From positions 1-39,166 of the forward strand of contig JAKAUU010000032.1 of assembly GCA_021817505.1 (NCBI GenBank): a stretch of DNA of 39,166 nt. Reading direction: 5' to 3'. The notes beneath the pieces were generated by a model. That model was given only the letters and a program-made list of their open reading frames with translations. It did no database searches and was not told the origin of the DNA. A program made the position numbers and the translations under genes. This document shows, one piece after another, positions 9,431 through 17,609 of this stretch (the first letter of the stretch is position 1; every line of letters starts with the position of its first letter). Origin of the DNA: Microcaldota archaeon. Its GTDB lineage: Archaea; Micrarchaeota; Micrarchaeia; Micrarchaeales; CABMGC01.

Positions 9431-9448
9431 GGTTTCTTTAAGGAAACC
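9431..9448. repeat. 18-base inverted repeat upstream of the thermosome gene
   Basis: GGTTTC (9431-9436) and GAAACC (9443-9448) are perfect inverted arms around TTTAAG, and the loop itself is nearly self-complementary. The element lies between the stop of the 58-residue membrane protein gene (9472) and the thermosome promoter. It could be a regulator-binding site for the chaperonin gene or a terminator for the upstream gene. The sequence does not distinguish these. Confidence 0.35.
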
Positions 9449-9471
9449 GTGGTTTTTAATTGCCGCTCGGG

Positions 9472-9648
9472 CTAGTTCTTGCCAAGCATGTAGCTGATGA
9501 ACAACGTTGCTATTATTCCGACAAACGCAAGGACCGCGGTGAAGGCGAAGTTGTCATAGGTGCTGCCTATTATCAGGGTCGCTATATATGTCAGGACGGT
9601 GCCTATAGCAAATACGGTGAGGTCAAGTCTCTTCTGTTTTGTCTCCAT
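9472..9648 (-). CDS. 58-residue membrane protein with two hydrophobic segments
   Basis: This short gene reads METKQKRLDLTVFAIGT at the start and ends SYMLGKN before TAG (9472-9474). Two hydrophobic segments are evident (about 11-27 and 36-54), separated by a short polar turn with GSTYDNF. The N-terminus is basic, which favours a cytoplasmic location. A Shine-Dalgarno-like GAGGAATGAT lies before the ATG at 9648, supporting translation. It is 61 bases from the stop of the glycosyltransferase gene and on the same strand, so it may be the last gene of the glycosylation locus. The family is not recognised. Confidence 0.7.
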   Translation of the reverse strand: METKQKRLDLTVFAIGTVLTYIATLIIGSTYDNFAFTAVLAFVGIIATLFISYMLGKN

Positions 9649-9709
9649 GCGATCATTCCTCTTTTACAATTTATAATCCTTGCGTATTCTTCGTTTTGGT
9701 AAAGGCGTG

Positions 9710-10837
9710 CTATTTTTTGCATTTGTCAGCCAGTTTGTCGAATTCCCTGAAGAAGGCATCCCATGAGTAGTTTTTAATTATCCTGGACCTTCCTGCCTTT
9801 CCCATCTGCTTGGCCATGGCCGGGTCCTCTGACACCTCCTTCATGCGCTCGGCCATCTCCTTGTATGAGTTTACCAGGAAGCCGGTCTTTTTGTTGATGA
9901 CAGTCTCCTTTGGCCCTCCCTCGTTTACAGAGATGACGGGCTTTGAGCTTGCCATGCCTTCAAGAGGGACTATACCGAAATCCTCGTTTATCGCTGCGAA
10001 TAGGACCGCTGTGCTCCTTGAATATAAGTCTGCAAGCTTTTTGTCGCTTGGATTAGGCACGAATTTGATCTTTGCACTGCCTGCAAGGGTCTTGAGCCTC
10101 CGCATGTACCTTATATGCTCAGGGTCCTTCGAGAGCGTACCTGCCAGGACAAGGGTATGGTTGCCCCTATGCCTCTTCGCATACTCCTTGAATGCGTTTA
10201 TCACGTATTCCTGGCGCTTGTTTACGACAAACCTTGATGGATAAAGGAAGAATTTGTCGTCGCCGTTGTCCTTGAATTTCTCGTAGTCTATCCCCGGATT
10301 TATCACTGTGGATTCCTTTGAATAGTATTTTTTAATGCGCTCCTGGGTAACTCTGCTGTTGGCCGCGACCTGCTCTATGTTCTTCACTATATTCTTCGCG
10401 ATTATCTTGTATGCGCCGGTCATCGCGGCATAGAGCATCTTCTCCTTGTATGACCTCTGCATCATCCTTACAGAATAAAGGTCGTAAACCTCCCTTGGCG
10501 GAGTATGGCAGTACCACAGCACCCTTTCGTTCTTGTGCCTTATCCATTCACTGGGAGAGATGTGCGGGTTTGCCACATCGTAGTCGTCCTTTATCTTGAG
10601 ATTATAGAAATTGTAGCCGTACCTTAGCCCTTGGGATGCCCTGTAAGGCAGCCTCTCGGCAAGCGGCACATCCTTCCCCACTATCTTTATGTCTATCTCC
10701 TTGAAGCCCTCGAAGGTTGCCGCTTTATCGTACTCCATGGTATAGATGGTTGCATCGTAGTGCTTCGCTATCTCCAGAATTACCCTTTCCACTCCCCCTC
10801 TGATGTTCAGGTAAGGCTGGATTATCAATAGTTTCAT
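9710..10837 (-). CDS. Glycosyltransferase, GT4 family (GT-B fold)
   Basis: This is a retaining glycosyltransferase using a nucleotide sugar. The 375 residues begin with IIQPYLNIRGGVERV, the glycine loop of the first Rossmann domain. Later comes the GT4 E-x7-E motif, NEDFGIVPLEGMASSKP, with the acidic residues at about 285 and 293, followed by NEGGPKETV. Overall it resembles mannosyltransferases of the ALG2/ALG11 type. It follows aglB by 13 bases, so a role in building the lipid-linked glycan that AglB transfers is likely. Donor and acceptor cannot be read from sequence. No membrane segment is obvious. Confidence 0.9.
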   Translation of the reverse strand: MKLLIIQPYLNIRGGVERVILEIAKHYDATIYTMEYDKAATFEGFKEIDIKIVGKDVPLAERLPYRASQGLRYGYNFYNLKIKDDYDVANPHISPSEWIRHKNERVLWYCHTPPREVYDLYSVRMMQRSYKEKMLYAAMTGAYKIIAKNIVKNIEQVAANSRVTQERIKKYYSKESTVINPGIDYEKFKDNGDDKFFLYPSRFVVNKRQEYVINAFKEYAKRHRGNHTLVLAGTLSKDPEHIRYMRRLKTLAGSAKIKFVPNPSDKKLADLYSRSTAVLFAAINEDFGIVPLEGMASSKPVISVNEGGPKETVINKKTGFLVNSYKEMAERMKEVSEDPAMAKQMGKAGRSRIIKNYSWDAFFREFDKLADKCKK

Positions 10838-10850
10838 CTAAATACCGTAA

Positions 10851-13800
10851 TCAGCCCGGCATGGTGAGGTTGTTGTGCACCCATGACGCCTTTGGAGTCA
10901 CATTCGGAAGCGAGCCGGTGAAGTTGTTCAGCTTATAAATCATTATCTCATTTGTCGAATTGACATAGTTTATTCCGCTGAAGCTTGAAGGGTATGCGAG
11001 TGAGAATCCATTCAGGTGTCCGAGGAAGAAGCCCTTGTAATAGTTTGACTCGTAGAAGAGCGAGAGCGGGTTCTTTACAGTGTCGTTGGGTCCGTTCGGA
11101 GCCATCAGCACCATGAAGCTTATGAAGGTCTGTCCGCTTATGTTTGTCTCTCCTCCGAAGAGCACGGGCTGCGATGAGAGGAGCATATCGGTCTTTGTGC
11201 CGTTTGAATTGTAAACGTATGTTGCGTTTCCGCTCTGCAGGAACCTTAGGGGCACGCAGTAGGTGCTGTTAAGCGGGTTGTTGCCAACTACGAGGAAGCC
11301 CTTCAGCGCTACATTCGTCGAATTTCCGTACTGGCAGTAGTTGTTCACGTTCTGGCTTATCGCTATGTACATGAATGCTGGGTCGTGCGAGAGTTCGCAT
11401 GGAGAGGTTCCGAGAAGATAAGGAGCTCCGCTCGACACTCCCTGGCTCTGCGCATATGCCATGCTCGTCTGGTTCGTGTCTATGCATGCGAGGAAGTCGA
11501 GAGCGCCCCACTTAGGCACAAGCTCATTGTCCATGAGTATGTATCCTGCCTGGTTGTTGTTCATGAATGTCTGAAGTTCGGTCGTGTTGTAGCCGTCCTT
11601 TGGACCGAGCACGTACTGCGCTGCCGTCTGGTAGTCAAGCTGCGGCACTGCGTTGTCTCCTCTCAATACCGCATTGCTGTTGCCGAACCAGTTGATCCAG
11701 TCTCCGTAATCCCACCACGCGAGTATCCTTGGTCCGTAAGGGCCTACGTTCTGCTTCATCCAGTTTGTTGCATTGATCCAGTATCCGGACACCTGGTTGC
11801 AGTACATGTCTGCGGCTATTGCATTGCCCTGGGTGTTTATCGTCGTGCAGTTTGGACTGATGAGCGCTCCGAAGGTCGGCGCGGTCACTGCGAATTCCAC
11901 AATGAATATTATCAGTGCGATTATAAGTATCGGGTTGGTGTAGCTGATTCTCCTGTATTCCGGAAGTATTATCATTAGTTCGCCGAGTATCGCGCATACT
12001 GCTATTATGTATGCCACTCCGAAATGAGGGAGGTATTTTACCTCTGACATTCCGGCGACTGCAAGAGGCCAGACCATTGCAAGCGACAGTACGCTTGATC
12101 TGGAGTCTCTTGTATATATCGCATAGAACATCAGGGCGGTAAATGCGACCATCACACCCCATAAGAGCAGGGGCGCCCCTGCCACCGTCTCGCCTATCAG
12201 GCCGAAACCGAATGCACCGAAGTTATAATTGAATCCAGTCGGAGCGTACTCCTGCACGGTCATGAAGAGAGGGCTTGACGGGGTAGTGAAGTGTTCGCTC
12301 AGTGCTATGTACTTGTCAAAAGGCTTGCCTACTGGGGTGAATGCTATCAACAGCACTGAGATTATCATCAGGGCTGCCAGCAGTTCCACATATGTCAAGG
12401 TGTTCACCTTGCTAAGATAGCCTCTCTGCTTCAGGATCCTTGGCAGGTATTCCAGGACTGCTACGAATGCGAGAGCAAGCAGAGGCATCGATATCACTAT
12501 AGGTATGCCGAGTATGCTTGGTGTCCTTGAAGTAAGGGTTGCGCCATATACTGCATAGACAGAGTAGCTCACCGCTATAATCAGTATCAGCAGTCCGTTC
12601 ATCTTGTAGAAGTCAAGGTTGTCGTTGTTCTTTAGGACGTTTATGATTCCCTGCAGAAGTATGTAGAATGCGAGGACGCCGGCAGTGACTGTGAAGTAGT
12701 GCGCTCCGAGGAAGTTTGATGCGAATGCTATTCCCGCCAATATGGTGTATCTGTACTCCTTCGGATTATTTACAGCAAGCAGGTAGGTCGCATAGAAGAA
12801 GAACATTGCGAATATTCCCCATGGCTCGAGCAACTGCTCACCTGCTATGAAGGTAGTTACTAAGGCAGGCATGAATGTTGCAATACCTGCACCGAGAAGC
12901 GCAGGCATCTTCCCGTATTCATAATAGAGGAAGATGAATATGGATAGCACAAGCAGAGCTGCGGTTATCGGAGGATAATAGCTGCTTACGAGGCTAAGAA
13001 GGCCCGTGTTGACTGAGGTTGCAGCTGCGCCTGCCGTATTTGATATCGAGTACCAGTATGCCTGCAGATAAGGCACCAGGGGCTGTATCCTGTGTATTGA
13101 GTTTGAAAGGAAGCCGGGCCACGCTGCATTGTCATACATCAGCTGGTATCCGTGTACAAGTATGTACTCGGTGCTAATCATGTCGTAATAAGGGTCGAAC
13201 TCGAAGTATGTTGGAGAGACGCCTATGTTGGCTATCCTTGTGAGGAATGTTATTAGCATGAGCACTATCAGGCCGACGTATACGAGATTGACGGTCATGC
13301 CGTGTTCTTCAGGTTTTGGCTTTCCTCCTATCAGATTGAGCTCCTCGTCTTCATGCTCCTGATAAAGCTTCTTCTCTTCCTTTGCATGCTTCTCCTCTAT
13401 GCTTCTCCTCTCCTCGGGACCGATATCCTTCAGGGCTGAGAGCTCCTCCGCATGCCTATGGACCAGATACTCCTCGTCCTTCTCGTGGGCCTTTATTACC
13501 TTGAGCACCGCGCTGTTGGTTGCTGCGCGCTCCCTCAGGTTTTGTATTCTCTTTTTGTAATCGTGCTCTATCTCCTCCTTTACGGAGTGCCTTGCTGCCT
13601 TGGGTTTCTTTGAAGTGAGCGCATTGACGTCTATCGCACCCTCCCTGACCGAGAGTATGAGTCCGATTATTGAAAGTATTACTATGTTTATGTTATATAG
13701 GCCGGCAGAGAAGGCGAATATTGGCGAGACAGGTATGAGATACGACTCTAGCCATATCATGGTAGGGGGAAAGATCAGACCGAAGGCTATCCCTATCATG

Positions 13801-13910
13801 AATATGAACAGCTTGTTCATCCCCGTTTTATTGAGCAGGGCAAGCGCAAGAAGATAGCCTGGGACCACTACCCCTATTATACCTATTAGAAGTGCTTCTA
13901 TAAACAGCAT
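10851..13910 (-). CDS. aglB: Oligosaccharyltransferase AglB/STT3 with an extra N-terminal membrane and charged helical module
   Basis: AglB transfers a lipid-linked glycan to asparagine in N-x-S/T outside the cell. In 1019 residues I see the catalytic WWDYG (732-736), the acidic first-loop motif FDPYYD (238-243) and a TIXE-like TVQE (551-554). Many membrane helices span about 205-675, and a C-terminal globular domain contains several sequons of its own. The first 205 residues are unusual. Three hydrophobic segments (about 3-26, 31-57, 65-88) are followed by a highly charged, probably coiled-coil stretch (about 105-195, rich in E, K, H). Only then does the normal STT3 first helix begin. The ATG at 13910 gives this long form. 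The neighbouring GT4 gene supports an N-glycosylation locus. Confidence 0.95.
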   Translation of the reverse strand: MLFIEALLIGIIGVVVPGYLLALALLNKTGMNKLFIFMIGIAFGLIFPPTMIWLESYLIPVSPIFAFSAGLYNINIVILSIIGLILSVREGAIDVNALTSKKPKAARHSVKEEIEHDYKKRIQNLRERAATNSAVLKVIKAHEKDEEYLVHRHAEELSALKDIGPEERRSIEEKHAKEEKKLYQEHEDEELNLIGGKPKPEEHGMTVNLVYVGLIVLMLITFLTRIANIGVSPTYFEFDPYYDMISTEYILVHGYQLMYDNAAWPGFLSNSIHRIQPLVPYLQAYWYSISNTAGAAATSVNTGLLSLVSSYYPPITAALLVLSIFIFLYYEYGKMPALLGAGIATFMPALVTTFIAGEQLLEPWGIFAMFFFYATYLLAVNNPKEYRYTILAGIAFASNFLGAHYFTVTAGVLAFYILLQGIINVLKNNDNLDFYKMNGLLILIIAVSYSVYAVYGATLTSRTPSILGIPIVISMPLLALAFVAVLEYLPRILKQRGYLSKVNTLTYVELLAALMIISVLLIAFTPVGKPFDKYIALSEHFTTPSSPLFMTVQEYAPTGFNYNFGAFGFGLIGETVAGAPLLLWGVMVAFTALMFYAIYTRDSRSSVLSLAMVWPLAVAGMSEVKYLPHFGVAYIIAVCAILGELMIILPEYRRISYTNPILIIALIIFIVEFAVTAPTFGALISPNCTTINTQGNAIAADMYCNQVSGYWINATNWMKQNVGPYGPRILAWWDYGDWINWFGNSNAVLRGDNAVPQLDYQTAAQYVLGPKDGYNTTELQTFMNNNQAGYILMDNELVPKWGALDFLACIDTNQTSMAYAQSQGVSSGAPYLLGTSPCELSHDPAFMYIAISQNVNNYCQYGNSTNVALKGFLVVGNNPLNSTYCVPLRFLQSGNATYVYNSNGTKTDMLLSSQPVLFGGETNISGQTFISFMVLMAPNGPNDTVKNPLSLFYESNYYKGFFLGHLNGFSLAYPSSFSGINYVNSTNEIMIYKLNNFTGSLPNVTPKASWVHNNLTMPG

Positions 13911-14020
13911 ATGACCATTCTTTGATAATTTGCATTATTAAAGGTAAATGTTTAGTTTACAACATAAAGATTAATTAGTTGCATTAATAAAAGTTTATGT
14001 TACGTTTAGGTAGTTCTGAT
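13911..14020. promoter_or_regulatory. Divergent promoter region, aglB / geranylgeranyl reductase
   Basis: This AT-rich spacer separates divergently transcribed genes. On the + strand GCATTAATAAAAG (13981-13993) is a good TATA-like element. Placed 26-28 bases before a start site, it would begin the mRNA near 14015-14021, at or just before the ATG at 14021, suggesting a leaderless transcript. For aglB the A/T-rich stretch near 13938-13945 (minus TTTAATAATG) is the best candidate. Confidence 0.4.
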
Positions 14021-15121
14021 ATGCGCACCAAGGTTTCGATAATAGGAGCAGGCACTGCTGGACTGATAGCAGGCAGGGAGCTGGCCGCCAAAGGCATATC
14101 CACCTCAATATATGACCAGAAGAAGGAACTTGGGGTTCCTGTAAGGGCCTCCGGGATAATATCCATAAACGGACTGCGAATGTCAGGAATCTCATACCAC
14201 AACGCAGTCACCAATACGCTCCGTGGTGCTCGCATACATGCAGGCAGCAGGGTCATGAAGATATCCGCAAGGGAACCTGTTGCAAAGGTCCTTGACAGGA
14301 AGAAGCTGGCTGACATATGCGCCTTTGAGGCGGAGCATGAAGGTGCGAAGGTAGTGAAGGGGAGAAGGGTTACTGAAGGCGATATTAAAAAACTGCACAA
14401 GAATTCAATAATAATAGGGGCTGACGGAGCGGTCTCTACGGTTGCCAGGCATTTCGGCATGGGAAACATGGGCAGGTATGTGCTGACTTACAAGGCGGAA
14501 TTTAATCTGGATATAGCCGATCCTGAATCCGTCGATCTTTTCTTTGACAACAAAGCATTCCCGGGGCTTTTCGCATGGCTGTGCCCGAATGCAAAGGACA
14601 TCCTTGAGGTAGGTGTGGGCATAGATTCCACAGGGGGCAATTCGAAAAAGGCACTGGAGAGGTTCCTTGCAGTTAAAGAGGTAAGAGAGGTTGTAGGGGA
14701 TGCTAAGATGATAGATAACGGTGCAAGCATAATACCGCTGCAGATGCGCAGGAAGATAGTCGATCCTGAGAGGAGAGTTCTTCTCGTAGGGGATGCTGCA
14801 GGCCAGGTTAAGAGCACTACGGGAGGCGGCATTGTCTACGGCTCAGCGGCTGCGATAATGGCGGCAAACGCGATATCTGACAATATATCTGATGGGAAGA
14901 GCCTGCTCAGATATCAGGAGATGTTCATCAAGAAATATGGGAGGGACCTGAAGCTGCACAGGTACATAAACAGCTTCTATTCCGCGTTGGAAAAGAACAG
15001 GATAGGGAGCATGATAGGAGTCATGAACTTCCTGGGGATGGACTCATTCATATCCAAATACGGGGACATGGATCATCCTTCATTATTGATAAAGAGATTC
15101 TTCACAAGGAGGGCAGGCTGA
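14021..15121 (+). CDS. Geranylgeranyl reductase family FAD-dependent oxidoreductase
   Basis: Proteins of this family saturate the isoprenoid chains of archaeal lipids. The product (366 residues from ATG 14021) opens with a dinucleotide-binding fold, VSIIGAGTAGLIAGREL, and an acidic end of strand two near SIYDQKK. A PxxYxWxFP-like element appears as FPGLFAWLCPNA. The second FAD motif, LLVGDAAGQVKSTTGGGIVYG, is clear. The alternative ATG at 13997 would add eight residues with no family counterpart, and the TATA position favours 14021. It converges on the next gene with no gap (15121/15122). Exact substrate is not provable from sequence. Confidence 0.88.
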   Translation: MRTKVSIIGAGTAGLIAGRELAAKGISTSIYDQKKELGVPVRASGIISINGLRMSGISYHNAVTNTLRGARIHAGSRVMKISAREPVAKVLDRKKLADICAFEAEHEGAKVVKGRRVTEGDIKKLHKNSIIIGADGAVSTVARHFGMGNMGRYVLTYKAEFNLDIADPESVDLFFDNKAFPGLFAWLCPNAKDILEVGVGIDSTGGNSKKALERFLAVKEVREVVGDAKMIDNGASIIPLQMRRKIVDPERRVLLVGDAAGQVKSTTGGGIVYGSAAAIMAANAISDNISDGKSLLRYQEMFIKKYGRDLKLHRYINSFYSALEKNRIGSMIGVMNFLGMDSFISKYGDMDHPSLLIKRFFTRRAG

Positions 15122-15622
15122 TCACTCCTTCTTGTTGTCTTCTATAATCTTCTTCCCGAGCTCTTCCCTTCTGGATATATCCTTCTTTACCTTCTCGTAA
15201 TCCTCTTTGGAGAGAACCTTGCTTAGCACGTACTCGGAGAACTGTGCGGATATCTGCGCCATGTTTATCATTATCGCCTGGAGGTCATTGTGCTTCAGGT
15301 AATACTCCTTCTCTGGCTTCAGCACCTCTATGCCGGCAGGCACGAAGGTGAATGCTATGTTGATCAGGGTCCATAGATCCTTTACAAGCAGCGTTACTAC
15401 CGCATTTGTTGCATAGAGGTCGTCCACCTTTAGGGGCGTGTCTATCTCACCGGCGCAGTAGACCACTCCGGGAAACTTCAGCAGCCTGTTGCTTATCAGG
15501 TCGGTCATGAGCGGCTGCAGGTCGTCTTCCTTCTCGCTGTGCATGTCGAAATACACCTTTGCGAGTATGCCCCCTGCCTCTATTGTCTTGCGCGTTACTT
15601 CCTCGAATTCTGATTTCGTCAT
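15122..15622 (-). CDS. Conserved-looking protein of unknown function, 166 residues
   Basis: I do not recognise the family. The protein is soluble, mixed alpha/beta, with a central hydrophobic part (AVVTLLVKDLWTLINIAFTF, about 74-93) and a strongly charged helical C-terminus (about 135-166, many K and E). It starts one base after the hisS stop, with CAGGTACTT upstream of the ATG, so it is translationally coupled to histidyl-tRNA synthetase. There is no cysteine motif and no nucleotide-binding loop. Coupling to hisS hints at a translation-related role, which is only inference. Confidence 0.8.
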   Translation of the reverse strand: MTKSEFEEVTRKTIEAGGILAKVYFDMHSEKEDDLQPLMTDLISNRLLKFPGVVYCAGEIDTPLKVDDLYATNAVVTLLVKDLWTLINIAFTFVPAGIEVLKPEKEYYLKHNDLQAIMINMAQISAQFSEYVLSKVLSKEDYEKVKKDISRREELGKKIIEDNKKE

Positions 15623-15623
15623 T

Positions 15624-16904
15624 TTAAGTACCTGATCTTATTTTTGATGCCGCTTCTTCCGGGCTCATCCTCGACTCCTCTCCTTTGTACATATTTTTAA
15701 GCGTCACGATACCGCCCTGCATCTCCGAAGGGCCTATTATGCAGACATATTTTATCTCTAGCGAGTTTGCATATTCGAGCTGTTTGCCTACGTTCCTCTG
15801 TGTCATGTTCAGATCGGCATTGATCCCGGAATTGCGGAAGAGATTTGCAACATCCATCGCATACTTCATCGTCTCCTTACCCAGATAGGAGACGTAGACA
15901 TCGGCATATGTTACGGTTCCTGATTTCGCTTCCAGGAATTCGGCAACTCTCGTTATGCCTATGGAAGAGCCTACTGCCGGAGTCTTTGTATTAGAGTACT
16001 TCTCTATGAGCCTGTCATACCTTCCTCCCGAGGCTATTGCAAGCGTCTTCTTCCCGGCTGCAGCTGCAGTTATCTCCCATATTGCACCTGTGTAGTAGTC
16101 AAGGCCCCTGATTATTGAGAGATCTACGGAGATCTTGCCTTTTATCTTGTATATTTCAAGAAGGGATATGAGCTCCCGCATATCTGCAACTACTGCTTTG
16201 GCCGAGTCTATGTTCGCTTCGACCCTGGTGAGCTTCTCTTCGTATCCTTCCTCGACCTTTATGAAGTTGAGCATCTGCTCCGCGGTGTCCTTGCCTACGC
16301 CGAGGTCGGAAAGCTGCTTTATTATCTCCTCTGCGCTGATCTTTGCAAGCTTGTCAAGTATGCGCATCGTATGCGTCTGCTTCTCTGCAGGTATGCCGAA
16401 CTTGTTCATTATCGCGTTGAGCAGCATGCGGTTGTTGAGCATTATCGTATAGTCGACTATTCCAAGGCTTTCCAGGGCAAGGGCCGATGCGGCTATCACC
16501 TCGGCTTCTGCAGATATCTCTGCACTTCCTATCACGTCAAGGTCCGCCTGTATGAACTCGCGTGCACGCATGAATTGGGGTTCGTCCCTTCTCCATGCTT
16601 CTGCTATCATGTACCTCTTGAAAGGGGTAGGGGTGCCTTTGTTCATTGCAAAGTACCTCGCAGTAGGAACCGTAAGATCGTACCTTAGGCCGGAGTCCTT
16701 GCCGTCAAGCAGGAAGATCTCGTTATTTGCATCGCTGCCGTATATCTTTGAGCTGAGCACCTCTGCCTTCTCGATAGCAGGCGTCATTATCGGGTAGAAG
16801 CCGAACCTCCTGAAGATAGTCTCTACCCTGGATATGATGCTCTGCATCCTTATACTATCCTTTGGACCGTAGTCCCTCGTTCCTCGCGGAAGTTCAAGCG
16901 CCAT
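15624..16904 (-). CDS. hisS: Histidyl-tRNA synthetase
   Basis: This class II synthetase charges tRNA-His. The 426 residues begin with PRGTRDYGPKD, the family N-terminal signature. Class II motif 2 appears as YMIAEAWRRDEPQFMRAREF (about 113-132). The HisRS-specific motifs are IRGLDYYTG and SGGRYDRLI (about 264-305). A C-terminal anticodon-binding domain follows, with DVYVSYLG and the ending EEAASKIRS. The length is normal. It precedes the 166-residue unknown gene by one base and follows thioredoxin on the same strand by 19 bases. Confidence 0.96.
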   Translation of the reverse strand: MALELPRGTRDYGPKDSIRMQSIISRVETIFRRFGFYPIMTPAIEKAEVLSSKIYGSDANNEIFLLDGKDSGLRYDLTVPTARYFAMNKGTPTPFKRYMIAEAWRRDEPQFMRAREFIQADLDVIGSAEISAEAEVIAASALALESLGIVDYTIMLNNRMLLNAIMNKFGIPAEKQTHTMRILDKLAKISAEEIIKQLSDLGVGKDTAEQMLNFIKVEEGYEEKLTRVEANIDSAKAVVADMRELISLLEIYKIKGKISVDLSIIRGLDYYTGAIWEITAAAAGKKTLAIASGGRYDRLIEKYSNTKTPAVGSSIGITRVAEFLEAKSGTVTYADVYVSYLGKETMKYAMDVANLFRNSGINADLNMTQRNVGKQLEYANSLEIKYVCIIGPSEMQGGIVTLKNMYKGEESRMSPEEAASKIRSGT

Positions 16905-16923
16905 CTCTATCCTTCGTTTAGTT

Positions 16924-17241
16924 TTACAGGTTGTTCATTACCCATTTCTTGAATGCCTCCTTGGGAAGAGCCCCTACTGACATTGCCTTTACCGTTCCCT
17001 TCTCGAAGAGAAGCACTGTCGGAATGCCCATTATATCATATCTCTGGACGATCTGCTGGTTCTGGTCTGCATCAAGCTTGTAGAATGTTGCCTTGCTCGC
17101 GAACTCCTTTGATATCTCTTCTATCACTGGAGAGAATATCCTGCATGGTCCGCACCATGTGGCCCAAACGTCTATTATCACAGGCTTGCTTGACTTCATT
17201 ACCTTCTGCTCAAAGTCCGCTCCATCTAGATCTTCTATCAT
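16924..17241 (-). CDS. Thioredoxin
   Basis: This is a small thiol-disulfide oxidoreductase in the cytoplasm. The 105-residue product has the active site WATWCGPC and the cis-proline loop MGIPTVLLF, with KLDADQN in the central strand region. The ATG at 17241 is preferred because GGTG lies about six bases upstream. Starting farther upstream, up to 17313, would add a stretch that overlaps the likely promoter (ACGTTTATAATCATT on the minus strand). It is divergent from the sRNA-histone unit and upstream of hisS. No reductase gene is nearby. Confidence 0.94.
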   Translation of the reverse strand: MIEDLDGADFEQKVMKSSKPVIIDVWATWCGPCRIFSPVIEEISKEFASKATFYKLDADQNQQIVQRYDIMGIPTVLLFEKGTVKAMSVGALPKEAFKKWVMNNL

Positions 17242-17310
17242 ATATATCACCATGAATAGCATACAATAATAGCTGTCAATGATTATAAACGTTCGGATTT
17301 TTACCTTTGG

Positions 17311-17321
17311 CAATTATATAC
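17311..17321 (+). promoter_or_regulatory. TATA box for the C/D sRNA and histone transcript
   Basis: CAATTATATAC lies 20-30 bases upstream of 17341, the point where a C/D sRNA 5' end is expected just before its C box. A purine-containing BRE-like ACCTTTGG precedes it. The spacing fits archaeal TATA/start-site geometry. A second AT-rich element, CATATAATTAAG (17327-17338), is too close to drive the sRNA but could drive a shorter histone mRNA. Confidence 0.5.
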
Positions 17322-17340
17322 TTTTACATATAATTAAGAG

Positions 17341-17391
17341 CAGATGATGAGCTAAAGGTCTGAATCGTGATGACGATCTTGAGTGCTGATT
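17341..17391 (+). ncRNA. C/D box sRNA guiding 2'-O-methylation, predicted target wobble C34 of tRNA-Leu(CAA)
   Basis: All four boxes are perfect and in order: C box ATGATGA (17344-17350), D' box CTGA (17360-17363), C' box GTGATGA (17367-17373) and D box CTGA (17386-17389). The guides are GCTAAAGGT (9 bases) and CGATCTTGAGTG (12 bases), with a 3-base D'-C' spacer, as in compact archaeal sRNAs. The D guide is complementary to CACUCAAGAUCG, which contains a canonical seven-base anticodon loop CUCAAGA (U33, anticodon CAA, G37). The fifth base from the D box pairs with the C at position 34. The D' guide targets ACCUUUAGC, fifth base U; I cannot name that site. Boxes are seen directly; the target is inferred. 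The RNA ends two to four bases before the histone ATG. Confidence 0.88.
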
Positions 17392-17393
17392 AA

Positions 17394-17609
17394 ATGGCAA
17401 AATTATCCAGGAAGGCTATAAAGGAGCTTGTCAAGAGCCATTTCAAGGCAAGGATAACCGATAGCGGAGCGGATGAGATTGCTGCAATACTTGAGAAGGA
17501 AGCTGCAAGGATATCCGCATTTGCCGTGCAGAATGCGAAACACTCGAAAAGGGAGAAGATCACTAAGGAGGATATCGAGAAATATGTTTTGAAGAAGGGT
17601 AGTTCATGA
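17394..17609 (+). CDS. Archaeal histone
   Basis: This is a histone-fold DNA-packaging protein of 71 residues, the single-fold archaeal size. Visible family features are a short first helix, the central RITDSGADEIAAILEKEAAR stretch, then AKHSKREKITKEDIEKYVLK, which matches the loop and last helix of HMf-type histones. The C-terminus adds KGSS only. The gene starts four bases after the D box of the sRNA and overlaps the next gene by ATGA (17606-17609). There is no strong Shine-Dalgarno, so initiation may depend on transcript processing. Confidence 0.95.
   Translation: MAKLSRKAIKELVKSHFKARITDSGADEIAAILEKEAARISAFAVQNAKHSKREKITKEDIEKYVLKKGSS

Noticed and set aside
11269-12162. Long open frames in other frames within aglB (both strands)
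   Set aside because: They follow from codon bias opposite a real gene and show low-complexity, motif-free translations; the AglB frame carries WWDYG.
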